DNA of 64,000 bases from assembly GCF_013055795.1 (NCBI RefSeq), contig NZ_JABETO010000021.1, positions 1 through 64,000 of the forward strand, read 5' to 3'. Positions within the stretch are counted from its first letter, which is position 1; the number at the start of each line of letters is the position of its first letter. Shown one piece after another: positions 26,415 to 33,739 of this stretch. The position numbers and the translations under genes were made by a program. The notes beneath the pieces were generated by a model. The model saw only the letters and a program-made list of their open reading frames with translations, did not search any database and had not been told where the DNA came from. This DNA comes from Streptomyces sp. I05A-00742. GTDB lineage: Bacteria > Actinomycetota > Actinomycetes > Streptomycetales > Streptomycetaceae.

Positions 26415-27428
26415 TCACGGCGAGGCCGTGACGCCCTGCCCGGGAAGACCGGGGGCCGGCCGGGACTCGTGCTGCTCACGGCCGAGTTCCGCCACCAGCC
26501 GTGCCGTGAGCGGCACATGGACGCCGTGCCGTCCGGCCGCCCGCAGCAGGGCTCCGCCGATCGCGTCGAGTTCCAGCGGACGCCCTGCCTCCGCGTCGCG
26601 CTGCATGGACGACTTGGTGGTGGGCGGGAACGCGTCGTACCGGGCCAGGACCCGGGCGGCGTCTCCCGAGCCGCCGCAGGCCCGGCTCACGGCGGTGGCC
26701 TCCTGGACCAGGGCGGTCAGTTCCTCGCGCCGTCCGGAGCGGATGTCACCGATGGGCAGCCGGTGGCGGGTGGTGAGCAGGGCGAAGGGGGCGAGGAAAG
26801 CGAGCTTGTCCCAGAGGATCGCGTTCTCGTCGTTCTCGTCGGACTCGCCGTTCCCGTCCGGCATGACGCGGGTGTCCGCGCCCGCGGCCGTGAACAGCGC
26901 GGCCAGCGGGGCGAGCCGTTCCTCCGGCCCGGCCAGATCGATCTCGGTGAACGGGCTGCCGTGCTCGATCACGCCGGGCGCCGTGCGGGTGGACTCGACG
27001 CGTATCACGGCCGGCACGACCCGCCGCGCGCCGAAGCGTGCGCGCAGCACCGCCAGGTGCTCGACCCCGTTGAGCAGGGGTAGGACCATTCCGTCGGCTC
27101 CGAGGAGCTGTGGGGGTACCCGGTCCAGGGCCTCGTCGAGCGTGGTGTGTTTGACCGTCACCAGAAGCAGGTCCACGGGTTCGCGGAGCGCGGTGTCGGC
27201 CGCGACCGGAGTGCTGAACGAGCCGTACTGGGAACTGCTCACCCGCAGTCCGGTGCGGCGGAGGGTCTGTGCGGTCCTGTCGCCCGCGACGCAGATCACG
27301 CGGTGGCCGGCGCGCGAGAGCAGCGCGGCGAGCAGGCCCCCGACCCCGCCGGGGCCGAGTACGGCGACGGTCCGGGGGCGGAAGGACGGGGTGGCGGCCC
27401 GGTCGGTGGGCGCTTCGGTACGGTGCAC
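26415..27428 (-). CDS. Ketopantoate reductase family (ApbA/PanE-like) oxidoreductase
   Basis: A 337-residue NADP-dependent dehydrogenase of the PanE family, which reduces 2-dehydropantoate to pantoate in coenzyme A synthesis. The Rossmann motif is VAVLGPGGVGGLLAALL (residues about 21-37); VKHTTLDEAL and LLNGVEHL match the family, with the catalytic lysine in ILWDKLAFLAP and the late SSMQRDAEAGRPLELDAIGG block. The GTG start has AAAGGA upstream. A LysR gene diverges from it and may control it. Many PanE homologues act on other 2-keto acids, so the pantothenate role is not certain. Confidence 0.85.
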   Translation of the reverse strand: MHRTEAPTDRAATPSFRPRTVAVLGPGGVGGLLAALLSRAGHRVICVAGDRTAQTLRRTGLRVSSSQYGSFSTPVAADTALREPVDLLLVTVKHTTLDEALDRVPPQLLGADGMVLPLLNGVEHLAVLRARFGARRVVPAVIRVESTRTAPGVIEHGSPFTEIDLAGPEERLAPLAALFTAAGADTRVMPDGNGESDENDENAILWDKLAFLAPFALLTTRHRLPIGDIRSGRREELTALVQEATAVSRACGGSGDAARVLARYDAFPPTTKSSMQRDAEAGRPLELDAIGGALLRAAGRHGVHVPLTARLVAELGREQHESRPAPGLPGQGVTASP

Positions 27429-27637
27429 GATGGGGGGTTCCTTTCAGGTGGCGGGTCGGCACCCGTCCCGCCCCCTCGACCGGCTCCGGAACCGGCGGAA
27501 GGGACGGGACGGGTTGCCGCCCTTGGGCCCACTGCGATCATGGGCGTGCTCGGAGGCCAAGTCAATCCTCAGGTTTCCTTCCACAGCCCCCAGGAATCGC
27601 TTGGGTCGGGGCGCGGCGTACCGTGACCCGCGTGCCC

Positions 27638-28546
27638 ATGACTTTCGAGGATCTGCGCGTCTTCCTGGCGGTCTGTCAGGCCGGCAGCCTGAGTTCCGTC
27701 GCCCGGGACCTGTCCTGTACCCAGTCGGCGGTGAGCCAGCATGTGAAGCGGCTGGAACGCGAGACCGGAGTGCGGCTGCTGGAGCGCCGTCCGCGCGGCG
27801 TCGTGCCCACCCCGGAGGGCCGCGTCCTACAGACGGCGGCCATGGAGGGGATCGTCGGCCTGGACCTCGCGCTGCGCCGGCTCGGCGAACTCGCGCGCGG
27901 CGAGTCCGGATCGGTGCGGGTGACGACGGGCGCGACGACGGTACGGCACTTCATGTCCGAGGCCATCGTCGCCTTCCGCGAACTCCATCCCGGCGCGAGC
28001 ATGGAGTTCCGGACGGTGACCTCCAGCCGGAGCTGCTTCGACGCCCTCGCGGACGGTGGGGTCGACCTGGCCTGGGTGACCATCGGCAGCCCGGTGCGGG
28101 GGATCGAGCAGCGGACCGTCGTGGAGCTGCCGTGGGTCCTGGCGGTCCGGGCCGACGATCCGCTCGCCCGCCGGTCACGGATCGGGACCGCCGACCTCAT
28201 GGGCGTCCGCCACATCCGGCCCCCGGAGAGCTGCTCCTCGCGGGCCCAACTGGACACCGCTTTCTCCCGCCTGGGCGTCCACCCCGTGTCCGACAACGGA
28301 ATCGCCGACTGGGACACCGCCGTGCTGCTGGCGGAACTCGGTGTCGGCCACGCCGTGGTCCCCGCTCTGCCCGGTTGGAACCCGGCCGGCCCGTCGGACG
28401 GCGCGTTGCGGTTCCTGCCCGTGCCGGATCTGCCGCCTCTGCCGGTCGGCTGGGCGGTCCGCAGCTGGGACGCCCTCCCTCCGCTCGCCCGCGCCTTCGC
28501 CGACACCGTCGCGCGCCACTGTCCGGCCGGCTCCGGAGGCGGGTGA
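27638..28546 (+). CDS. LysR-family transcriptional regulator
   Basis: A 302-residue LysR regulator. The winged helix-turn-helix covers FEDLRVFLAVCQAGSLSSVA and LSCTQSAVSQHVKRLE (residues 3-40), followed by the effector domain (SVRVTTGATTVRHF, GVDLAWVTIGSP, GVGHAVVPALPGW). It starts 209 bases from the divergent ketopantoate reductase-like gene, the usual layout for a LysR protein and its target. GTG at 27632 is an alternative start two codons earlier. Confidence 0.92.
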   Translation: MTFEDLRVFLAVCQAGSLSSVARDLSCTQSAVSQHVKRLERETGVRLLERRPRGVVPTPEGRVLQTAAMEGIVGLDLALRRLGELARGESGSVRVTTGATTVRHFMSEAIVAFRELHPGASMEFRTVTSSRSCFDALADGGVDLAWVTIGSPVRGIEQRTVVELPWVLAVRADDPLARRSRIGTADLMGVRHIRPPESCSSRAQLDTAFSRLGVHPVSDNGIADWDTAVLLAELGVGHAVVPALPGWNPAGPSDGALRFLPVPDLPPLPVGWAVRSWDALPPLARAFADTVARHCPAGSGGG

Positions 28547-28653
28547 GGCATGGCGCGGGGACACGATCCGCCGATGATGGTGGCGGGAACGTCCCGTCGT
28601 CCGCTGCCAGTTCGCGCCCGGCGCCCATCTCTTCGACTCGACGCGAGCCGTCA

Positions 28654-29823
28654 TCAGAACGGCGGCGGCTCCGCCCCCGTCGCCAGCAGCCGGTACCCCC
28701 GCTTCGTCACCGTCCCCACCAAATGCCCGTACGGCCCCAGCGCCGTGCGCAGCCGGCCCACCGCCGCCTCCAGCGTGTGCTCGTCCGGCCGTCGGCCGTC
28801 CTGCGCCTGCCACACGCGGCGCAGCAGCTCGGCCCGGCCGAGGACCGCGCCGGGGCGTTCGGCGAGGGCGGCGAGCACGGCGGCGGGCAGCGGGGGCAGG
28901 CGCAGGACGGTTGTGCCGGTGAGGACGGCGGTGCCCTGGACGACCAGGGGCCCGGCGGGGGTGGCCAGTTCCTTGCGGTGGCGGCGGGTCAGCTCGTGGG
29001 TGAGGACGCGGACCAGCGCGCCGAGCCGGCCGCGTTCGGGCCAGGCGCAGGGGACCCCGGCGGTGAGCAGCGGGCGGGCGCAGAGCGGGCCGATGCAGGC
29101 CGGCAGGACGTCGTGGCGCAGCGCGGTCAGCAGCTCCTCCCGCTCCGCCCCCGGCGCCGCGGCGGCGAGGAACGCCTCGATGGCCGGGGCACTGGTGAAC
29201 GGCAGGGCGTGGATCTCCCGCCGGACGGTCCGGACGACGAGCCTGCGCACGGCGTCCGGGTCCTCGGGCGGGCCCCAGCGGTATACGGGGAGCACGGTCA
29301 CGGTGGCGCCCCGGGCCCGCAGCGCGGTGGTGAACCAGGTGAGCGGGGCGCCGTGTTCCTGGACCGCGACGTGCCGTCCGCGCATGTCGCGGGCGAGCAG
29401 CCAGGCCAGGACCTCGTCCAGGGCCTCGGACTCCGGCGCGTATCCCTCGCGCAGCCCGCAGGCGCGCAGCGCGCCGGTGGTCTTGGGGCCGCGGCTGATC
29501 ACGACCGCTTCCCGGCACGCGCGGAGCAGCGTCTCGCTCAGCCCCCAGCCCTCCGCCGCGCTCACCCAGCCGCGCCAGCCGACGCCGGTGGTGGCCACCA
29601 CGTAGTCCAGTCCGCCGCCCAGGCACGCCTCGGTGGCCTCGCGCAGCAGCGCGTCGTCGGCGAGCGGCACCATGCGCAGGGCGGGTGCCACGGTCACCGA
29701 GGCACCGCGGCGGCGCAGGAGCGCGGCGAGTTCGTCGCGCCGCCGGTCCGCGGTGACGCCCACGGTGAATCCGGTCAGCGGACCCTCCGGCTCCCCGGGT
29801 GGCCCCGGTACGGCTGTTCCCAT
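28654..29823 (-). CDS. nnaR: NnaR-type nitrate/nitrite assimilation regulator (HemD-like plus winged helix)
   Basis: A 389-residue two-part protein. Residues 15-270 are uroporphyrinogen-III synthase (HemD)-like (FTVGVTADRRRDELAALLRRRGA split, VVISRGPKTTGALRACG). Residues 285-385 form an OmpR/PhoB-type winged helix (AVLAALAERPGAVLGR, LLRRVW, HTLEAAVGRLRTALGPYG, VTKRGYRL). NnaR of Streptomyces coelicolor has this architecture and works with GlnR on nitrate genes. Here the gene diverges from the nitrate reductase operon, which supports the name. Whether it keeps HemD activity, useful for NirB's sirohaem, cannot be told. Confidence 0.85.
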   Translation of the reverse strand: MGTAVPGPPGEPEGPLTGFTVGVTADRRRDELAALLRRRGASVTVAPALRMVPLADDALLREATEACLGGGLDYVVATTGVGWRGWVSAAEGWGLSETLLRACREAVVISRGPKTTGALRACGLREGYAPESEALDEVLAWLLARDMRGRHVAVQEHGAPLTWFTTALRARGATVTVLPVYRWGPPEDPDAVRRLVVRTVRREIHALPFTSAPAIEAFLAAAAPGAEREELLTALRHDVLPACIGPLCARPLLTAGVPCAWPERGRLGALVRVLTHELTRRHRKELATPAGPLVVQGTAVLTGTTVLRLPPLPAAVLAALAERPGAVLGRAELLRRVWQAQDGRRPDEHTLEAAVGRLRTALGPYGHLVGTVTKRGYRLLATGAEPPPF

Positions 29824-29841
29824 GGGCCGAGAGTCGCCGAC

Positions 29842-29882
29842 GGGCGTTAAGGGGCCGTTGCGCCGCCGTCACGGGGGCGTTA
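29842..29882. repeat. GGGCGTTA direct repeats in the nnaR-nas control region
   Basis: GGGCGTTA occurs at 29842 and 29875 on the same strand, 33 bases apart (about three helical turns), just upstream of the nnaR start and 120-160 bases before the nitrate reductase gene. Spacing fits a protein bound to one DNA face. Confidence 0.4.
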
Positions 29883-29999
29883 GGCCCGGGCGCCCCGCGG
29901 TACGGGAATGTGTCGGGCGGCGCACACCGGGTACCGCCCGGGATGTGCGGGACGTGCGCGAGTGGCAACGTGGTCGTCGCGCCGTGGTAACGAGGACGG

Positions 30000-32144
30000 A
30001 TGACGCTTCCAGGCATGACCTCAGCAGCGCGGCCGACCGATACCCACTGCCCCTACTGCGCCCTGCAGTGCGGGATGCGGCTGCGGCGTATCGTTTCGGC
30101 CGGTCCGGACGGGCCGGGCGTGGAGGTGGACGAGCGCCCGGACTTCCCGGTCAACCGCGGTGCCCTGTGCGGCAAGGGGCGTTCGGCCCCCGCCGTGCTC
30201 TCCCGCCGGCTCCGGCTGACCGCCCCGCTGGTCCGCGACCCGCGCACCGGCCGGCTGCGGGAGGCCGGCTGGGACGAGGCGCTGGACCGGGCCGCCCGGG
30301 GGCTCGCGGACGCCGCCACGCGCCACGGGCCGGACACGGCGGGGGTGTTCGGCGGCGGCGGGCTCACCAACGAGAAGGCCTACCTGCTGGGCAAGTTCGC
30401 CCGCGTCGTACTGGGCACCGCCAACATCGACTACAACGGCCGGTTCTGCATGTCGTCTGCCGCGGCGGCCCAGCGGGCGGCGTTCGGCCTCGACCGGGGG
30501 CTGCCCTTCCCCCTCGCGGACGTCGCGCGCACCGGCTGCCTCGTCCTGGTCGGCGGCAATCCCGCCGACACCATGCCGCCCGCCGTGCGCTATCTGCGCG
30601 AACAACAGGCGGCCGGCGGGCGGCTGATCGTCGTGGACCCGCGCCGCACCCGGACCGCCGAGATGGCCGACTTGCATCTGCGGCCCGCCCCCGGCACGGA
30701 CCTCGCGCTCGCCCTCGCCCTGCTCCACCTGGTCGTCGCGGACGGCCGCGTCGACGACGACTTCGTCGCCGCCCGTACGACCGGCTGGGAGCAGGCCCGC
30801 GCCGCGGCCATGGCCCACTGGCCCGAGCGGGCGGAACGCATCACCGGCGTACCCGTGTCCGCCATGCGCCGGGCCGTGGAGCTGTTCTGCGCCGCCCCCA
30901 GCGGGATGGTGCTCACCGCCCGCGGCGGCGAGCAGCACAGCAAGGGCGTCGACACCGTCGGCGCCTGGATCAACTTCTGCCTGGCCACGGGCCGGGCGGG
31001 CCGCCCCCACAGCGGCTACGGCTGCCTGACGGGACAGGGCAACGGCCAGGGCGGCCGCGAACACGGCCAGAAGGCCGACCAGTTGCCCGGCTACCGGTCG
31101 ATCATCGACCCCGCGGCCCGCGCGCACGTCGCCGGCGTGTGGGGGGTCGACCCCGACGCCCTCCCCGGCCCCGGCCGGTCCGCCTACGAACTCCTCGACA
31201 CCCTCGGTACCGACGGCGGCGTACGGGCCCTGCTGCTCATGGGGTCCAACCCGGTCGTCTCCGCCCCGCACGCCTCCCACATCACCGAACGGCTGCGCGC
31301 CCTCGACTGCCTCGTCGTCTGCGACCTCGTCCTGTCCGAGACCGCCGCGCTCGCCGACGTCGTCCTGCCGACCGCCCAGTGGGCCGAGGAGGAAGGCACC
31401 ATGACCAATCTGGAGGGCCGGGTCATCCTCCGGCAGGCCGCGCTGGACCCGCCCGACGGCGTCCGGACGGACCTCGCCGTGCTGCACGGGCTCGCCGGGC
31501 GCCTGGGGGTCGACAAGGGGTTCCCCACCGCCGCCGAGGAGGTCTTCGAGGAGCTCAGGGAGGCGTCCGCCGGGGGCCAGGCCGACTACTCGGGCATCAC
31601 CTACGCCCGGATCAGGGCGGAGGACGGCGTCTTCTGGCCCTGCCCGCGCCCCGGCCACAGGGAGCCCCGCCACCCCGGGACGCCCCGGCTGTTCCTCGAC
31701 CGGTTCGCCACTCCCGACGGCCGGGCCCGGTTCGCCGACGTCTCCCACCGGCCGGCGGCCGAGGAACCGGACGCCGACTACCCGCTGCGCCTCACGACCG
31801 GCCGCGTGCTCGCGCACTACCAGAGCGGCGCCCAGACCCGCCGCACCCCCGAGCTCGACCGGGCGGCACCCGGCCCGTTCGTCGAACTGCACCCGCGCCT
31901 CGCGGCCCGGCTCGGCGTCGCCGACGGCGACCCGGTCACCGTCACCAGCCGCCGCGGCCGCGCCACCGCCCCCGCGCTCGTGACCGACCGCATCCGCCCC
32001 GACACCGTCTTCATGCCCTTCCACTGGCCCGGCCCCGGCCGCGCCAACACCCTCACCAACCCGGCCCTCGACCCCGTCTCCCGCATGCCCGAGTTCAAGG
32101 TCTGCGCGGTACGGGTGGAGGCGGCGGGGGAGGGGACGCGATGA
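30000..32144 (+). CDS. nasC: Assimilatory nitrate reductase, molybdopterin catalytic subunit
   Basis: Reduces nitrate to nitrite in the cytoplasm. The 714 residues hold an N-terminal [4Fe-4S] site (Cys17, Cys20, Cys24, Cys57 in HCPYCALQCG and ALCGKGRSA), then the molybdo-bis-MGD domains: GGLTNEKAYLLGKFAR, NGRFCMSSAAAA, MGSNPVVSAP, TAQWAEEEGTMTNLEGRV, and the C-terminal dinucleotide-binding barrel (LRLTTGRVLAHYQSGAQTRR). It lacks the extra C-terminal [2Fe-2S] domain of some NasA proteins, so electrons must come from a partner, probably the FAD protein overlapping by ATGA. Start ATG 30000 has GAGGACGG; 30015 is possible. Confidence 0.93.
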   Translation: MTLPGMTSAARPTDTHCPYCALQCGMRLRRIVSAGPDGPGVEVDERPDFPVNRGALCGKGRSAPAVLSRRLRLTAPLVRDPRTGRLREAGWDEALDRAARGLADAATRHGPDTAGVFGGGGLTNEKAYLLGKFARVVLGTANIDYNGRFCMSSAAAAQRAAFGLDRGLPFPLADVARTGCLVLVGGNPADTMPPAVRYLREQQAAGGRLIVVDPRRTRTAEMADLHLRPAPGTDLALALALLHLVVADGRVDDDFVAARTTGWEQARAAAMAHWPERAERITGVPVSAMRRAVELFCAAPSGMVLTARGGEQHSKGVDTVGAWINFCLATGRAGRPHSGYGCLTGQGNGQGGREHGQKADQLPGYRSIIDPAARAHVAGVWGVDPDALPGPGRSAYELLDTLGTDGGVRALLLMGSNPVVSAPHASHITERLRALDCLVVCDLVLSETAALADVVLPTAQWAEEEGTMTNLEGRVILRQAALDPPDGVRTDLAVLHGLAGRLGVDKGFPTAAEEVFEELREASAGGQADYSGITYARIRAEDGVFWPCPRPGHREPRHPGTPRLFLDRFATPDGRARFADVSHRPAAEEPDADYPLRLTTGRVLAHYQSGAQTRRTPELDRAAPGPFVELHPRLAARLGVADGDPVTVTSRRGRATAPALVTDRIRPDTVFMPFHWPGPGRANTLTNPALDPVSRMPEFKVCAVRVEAAGEGTR

Positions 32145-33562
32145 GCGGGGCCGGCGCTCGTACGGTGACGACCTCCGGCGGTCCGGAGGGCGGCGACGGG
32201 GTGTGCGTGGCGTCCGTCGCGGAGGCGACCGCCGTGCCGGAGACCGCCGAAGCGGCCGTGGCGGACCACGCGTTGGGCCACGCCGTGGACAGCGCGCGTC
32301 CCGCGCCGCGCGCGGTGCGCGGGACCGGGCCGCGGGCGCCGTACGGCCTGCCCCGCCGCAGCGTGCGCCGCGTCGCCGTCGTCGGGGCCGGCATGGCCGC
32401 CGCCCGGTTCGCCCGGCAGTTCCTCGCGCTCGCGCCGCCCGGCGGCGCGGAGGTCACCCTGTACGGGGCGGAACCCCAGGCCCCGTACAACCGCGCCCTC
32501 CTGACCGGCGTGCTCCAGGGCCGGTACGCGCCCGCGACCCTGGCCCTGCCGACGGGCGGCGCCACCGTACGCACCGGCAACCCGGTCGTCGCCGTCGACA
32601 CCGCGGCACGCACGCTGCGGACGGTGTCCGGGACGACCGCCGGGTACGACACGCTGGTCCTGGCCACCGGCGCCGCACCGGTCCTGCCGGACCTGGGCGG
32701 ACTGCGCACCGCGTCCGGTGCGCCCAAGGCCGGCGTCCACCCGCTGCGCACCCTCGCCGACTGCGCCCGTATCGCCGAGGACGCCCGGGACGCGCGGGCG
32801 GCCGTCGTCGTGGGCGGCGGCGTCCTCGCCGTGGGGGCCGCGCACGCCCTCGCGGCGGGCGGCCTTCCGGTCCATCTCGTCCATCGTGCGGCTCACTTGA
32901 TGGACCGTCACCTCGATGCCGGAGCGGCCGCCACCGTGCGCCGCACCCTTGAGGCGTCCGGCGTCACCGTGCACCGGGGCCCCGCCGCGAGGCTGCTCGG
33001 CGACGACCGCGTCACCGGTCTCGAACTCGCCGACGGGCGGCGGATCGACGCCCGCCTCGCCGTCCTGGCCTGCGGGGTGCGCCCCCGCGCCGGACTGGCC
33101 CGGGCAGCGGGGCTGAAGGTGGCGTCCGGCGTCGTCGTGGACGACACCCTCGCCGCTTCCGCCCCGGACGTCCACGCGATCGGCGACTGCGCCGAACACG
33201 GCCACGTCCTGCACGGCCGCGCCGAGGCGGCCTGGGAGCAGGCCGACGCCCTGGCGGCCGCTCTCGCCGAAGGCCGCCGGGGCCGGGCCTGTCCCGTCCC
33301 GCCCGCCCTCGTCCGCCTCGGCGCCGGTCCGCTGGAGGTCGCCGCGTTCGGCGACTCGACGGGGACGGGCGCCGGCACGGAGGCCGTCACCCTCGCCGAC
33401 GCCACCCGCGGCACCTACCGGAAGCTGGTGCTGCGCGACGATGTACCGGTGGGCGCGATCCTCGTCGGCGATCTGACGACGGTGGGCGACGTGGCGGACG
33501 CCGTGGCCCGCGGAGAGCCGGTCGCGGGGGATGCGCTGGACCTGCTCGTGGGGGGAGGGTGA
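32141..33562 (+). CDS. FAD/NAD(P)-dependent oxidoreductase of the nitrate operon
   Basis: A 473-residue flavoprotein of the NirB-N-terminal/rubredoxin-reductase type. The first 70 residues are low-complexity Ala/Val-rich. Then come the FAD site RVAVVGAGMAAARFARQF, PYNRALLTGVLQG, VLATGAAPVLPDLGG, the NAD(P) site AAVVVGGGVLAVGAAHAL and the second FAD contact VHAIGDCAEHG. It overlaps nasC by 4 bases, so it very likely feeds electrons from NAD(P)H to the nitrate reductase (a NasB-like role). The long N-terminal extension is unusual; a later internal start is possible. Confidence 0.82.
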   Translation: MSGAGARTVTTSGGPEGGDGVCVASVAEATAVPETAEAAVADHALGHAVDSARPAPRAVRGTGPRAPYGLPRRSVRRVAVVGAGMAAARFARQFLALAPPGGAEVTLYGAEPQAPYNRALLTGVLQGRYAPATLALPTGGATVRTGNPVVAVDTAARTLRTVSGTTAGYDTLVLATGAAPVLPDLGGLRTASGAPKAGVHPLRTLADCARIAEDARDARAAVVVGGGVLAVGAAHALAAGGLPVHLVHRAAHLMDRHLDAGAAATVRRTLEASGVTVHRGPAARLLGDDRVTGLELADGRRIDARLAVLACGVRPRAGLARAAGLKVASGVVVDDTLAASAPDVHAIGDCAEHGHVLHGRAEAAWEQADALAAALAEGRRGRACPVPPALVRLGAGPLEVAAFGDSTGTGAGTEAVTLADATRGTYRKLVLRDDVPVGAILVGDLTTVGDVADAVARGEPVAGDALDLLVGGG

Positions 33563-33565
33563 CCC

Positions 33566-33637
33566 ATGAGGCATCGCAGTCCTGCTCCGCCAACTCAGCC
33601 TGAGGTTCCGCTGGTTGATGTGGGAACACCTCCTTGA
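33566..33637 (+). CDS. Possible 23-residue leader peptide between the FAD gene and nirB
   Basis: MRHRSPAPPTQPEVPLVDVG then TPP and a stop. A good ribosome site (GGAGGG) lies 6 bases before the ATG, and only three bases separate it from the previous stop. Its end overlaps a stem-loop (GAGG-TTCC at 33602 with GGAA-CA-CCTC at 33623). The proline-rich end before the stop would slow ribosomes. It could be a leader for nirB or a relic. Confidence 0.4.
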   Translation: MRHRSPAPPTQPEVPLVDVGTPP

Positions 33638-33739
33638 ACCGCCCTTCCCGCCAGCCATGAACACCGGAGGCTCCGGGCCGGGCCGCCCCCTCCGCCGCCA
33701 CCCCACCCGCTGACGACGACGAAAGGCGGACGACACCCC

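Noticed and set aside
26035..29850. A 1271-codon plus-strand frame
   Set aside because: Antisense or out-of-frame to PanE, LysR and NnaR genes; composition is Arg/Ala/Ser-rich with no recognisable fold.
29940..29999. GlnR box in front of nasC
   Set aside because: GTAAC occurs once, but the paired GAAAC-type half-site at the right spacing is missing.
29633..32140. Upstream extension of the nitrate-operon FAD protein
   Set aside because: The frame is open but lies over nasC in another frame; the true start is the ATG at 32141 overlapping the nasC stop.
33623..33636. CACCTCCTT resembling the 16S rRNA 3' end
   Set aside because: Only this short anti-Shine-Dalgarno-like stretch matches; surrounding bases do not align with 16S, so it is not an rRNA fragment.
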